Below the pieces are notes generated by a model. It was not told the DNA's origin and searched no databases. It saw only the letters and a program-made list of their open reading frames with translations. 23,975 nucleotides of DNA, taken from Methanoregula sp. UBA276 (GTDB taxonomy: Archaea > Halobacteriota > Methanomicrobia > Methanomicrobiales > Methanospirillaceae). Made by a program: the position numbers and the translations under genes. The stretch's first letter is position 1, and each line of letters begins with the position of its first letter. Location: NCBI GenBank assembly GCA_002508495.1, contig DANA01000127.1, positions 12,309 through 36,283 of the forward strand. Direction: 5' to 3'. Shown here piece after piece: positions 23,581 to 23,975 of the stretch.

Positions 23581-23975
23581 TTATCGCAGCACAGCACCGA
23601 GATTTGCCTGCCCAACGGTTGCTGCATACCGTGCAAGCACACCGGTCAGGGGTTTTTGGGATGGCTTCCATGCCTTTTTCCGCGCTGCAAGTTCCTTTGC
23701 CGGCACCTTGAGGTCAATGGTCTTTGCATCCAGGTCCATGGAGACGATATCGCCATCTCGGACAAATGCCAGCGGTCCGCCGACAGCAGCTTCCGGTGCG
23801 ATATGGCCGATGCAGGGACCCCGGGTTCCTCCGGAGAACCTCCCGTCGGTCAGGAGCACGACCTTCTTGTAGCCAAGCCCCATGATTGCTGACGTGGGAG
23901 AGAGCATCTCCGGCATGCCGGGAGCTCCTTTCGGGCCTTCGTACCGGATAATGACCACATCGCCTTCCTTGATTT
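23581..23975 (-). CDS. ilvD: Dihydroxy-acid dehydratase, C-terminal part (cut by window edge)
   Basis: The frame is open to the right edge and reads IKEGDVVIIRYEGPKGAPGMPEML, then TDGRFSGGTRGPCIGHIAPEAA, and ends at a TAA at 23581-23583. These are signature blocks of the IlvD/Edd family; the Ser in GRFSG is the proposed catalytic base. The enzyme dehydrates 2,3-dihydroxy-3-methylbutanoate and its homologue to 2-oxo acids in valine, leucine and isoleucine synthesis, using an Fe-S cluster whose cysteines lie upstream of the window. About 131 C-terminal residues are visible, so a GTG at 23958 is an internal Val codon, not the start. Edd-type sugar-acid dehydratase is less likely given the PGMPEML and DGRFSGGTRG wording. 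Confidence 0.95.
   Translation of the reverse strand, partial: IKEGDVVIIRYEGPKGAPGMPEMLSPTSAIMGLGYKKVVLLTDGRFSGGTRGPCIGHIAPEAAVGGPLAFVRDGDIVSMDLDAKTIDLKVPAKELAARKKAWKPSQKPLTGVLARYAATVGQANLGAVLR

Noticed and set aside
23330..23872. Plus-strand frame of 180 codons spanning repeat copy B and ilvD
   Set aside because: It is made of repeat sequence plus the antisense of ilvD, and the matching frame is not kept in repeat copy A.

Overview
The window looks like the chromosome of a methanogenic archaeon, most likely order Methanomicrobiales (a Methanoregula- or Methanosphaerula-like lineage). The evidence is an archaeal THUMP/SAM tRNA G10 methyltransferase, a DUF4013 membrane protein, TATA/BRE-type promoters, oligo-T terminators and abundant TPR proteins. 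A bacterial-type GrpE-DnaK-DnaJ set and a bacterial-type PurH are also present, as in several methanogen lineages. The exact genus cannot be proved from the sequence alone.

Layout. (1) 1-12270, plus strand: the 3' portion of one giant gene made only of tetratricopeptide repeats. About 120 consecutive 34-residue units are visible and the reading frame is still open at the left edge. (2) 12271-12612: non-coding, with two GC-rich dyads. (3) 12613-14664, minus strand: two tandem paralogous membrane-anchored proteins of unknown function, followed by a small hypothetical protein. (4) 14665-15078: non-coding, holding copy A of a structured intergenic repeat. (5) 15079-16853, minus strand: a secreted-then-anchored TPR protein and the tRNA G10 methyltransferase. 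(6) 16909-20437, minus strand: dnaJ, dnaK and grpE, transcribed in the order grpE-dnaK-dnaJ from a clear TATA/BRE promoter. (7) 20695-22179, plus strand: purH. (8) 22324-22980, plus strand: a DUF4013 membrane protein. (9) 22981-23580: a 600-bp gene-free stretch with two operator-like dyads, a 17-bp tandem repeat and copy B of the intergenic repeat. (10) 23581-23975, minus strand: the C-terminal end of ilvD, cut by the right edge.

How the parts relate. grpE-dnaK-dnaJ is a complete Hsp70 chaperone machine in one operon. purH (last two steps of IMP synthesis) and ilvD (branched-chain amino acid synthesis) are housekeeping genes. The most unusual items are the giant TPR array, which keeps an almost perfect 102-bp register for 12 kb and shows signs of growth by multi-unit block duplication, and the roughly 260-bp repeat found twice, whose hairpins are conserved while their sequences differ and whose ends resemble inverted terminal repeats. 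The two tandem exported paralogs belong to a family I do not recognise.
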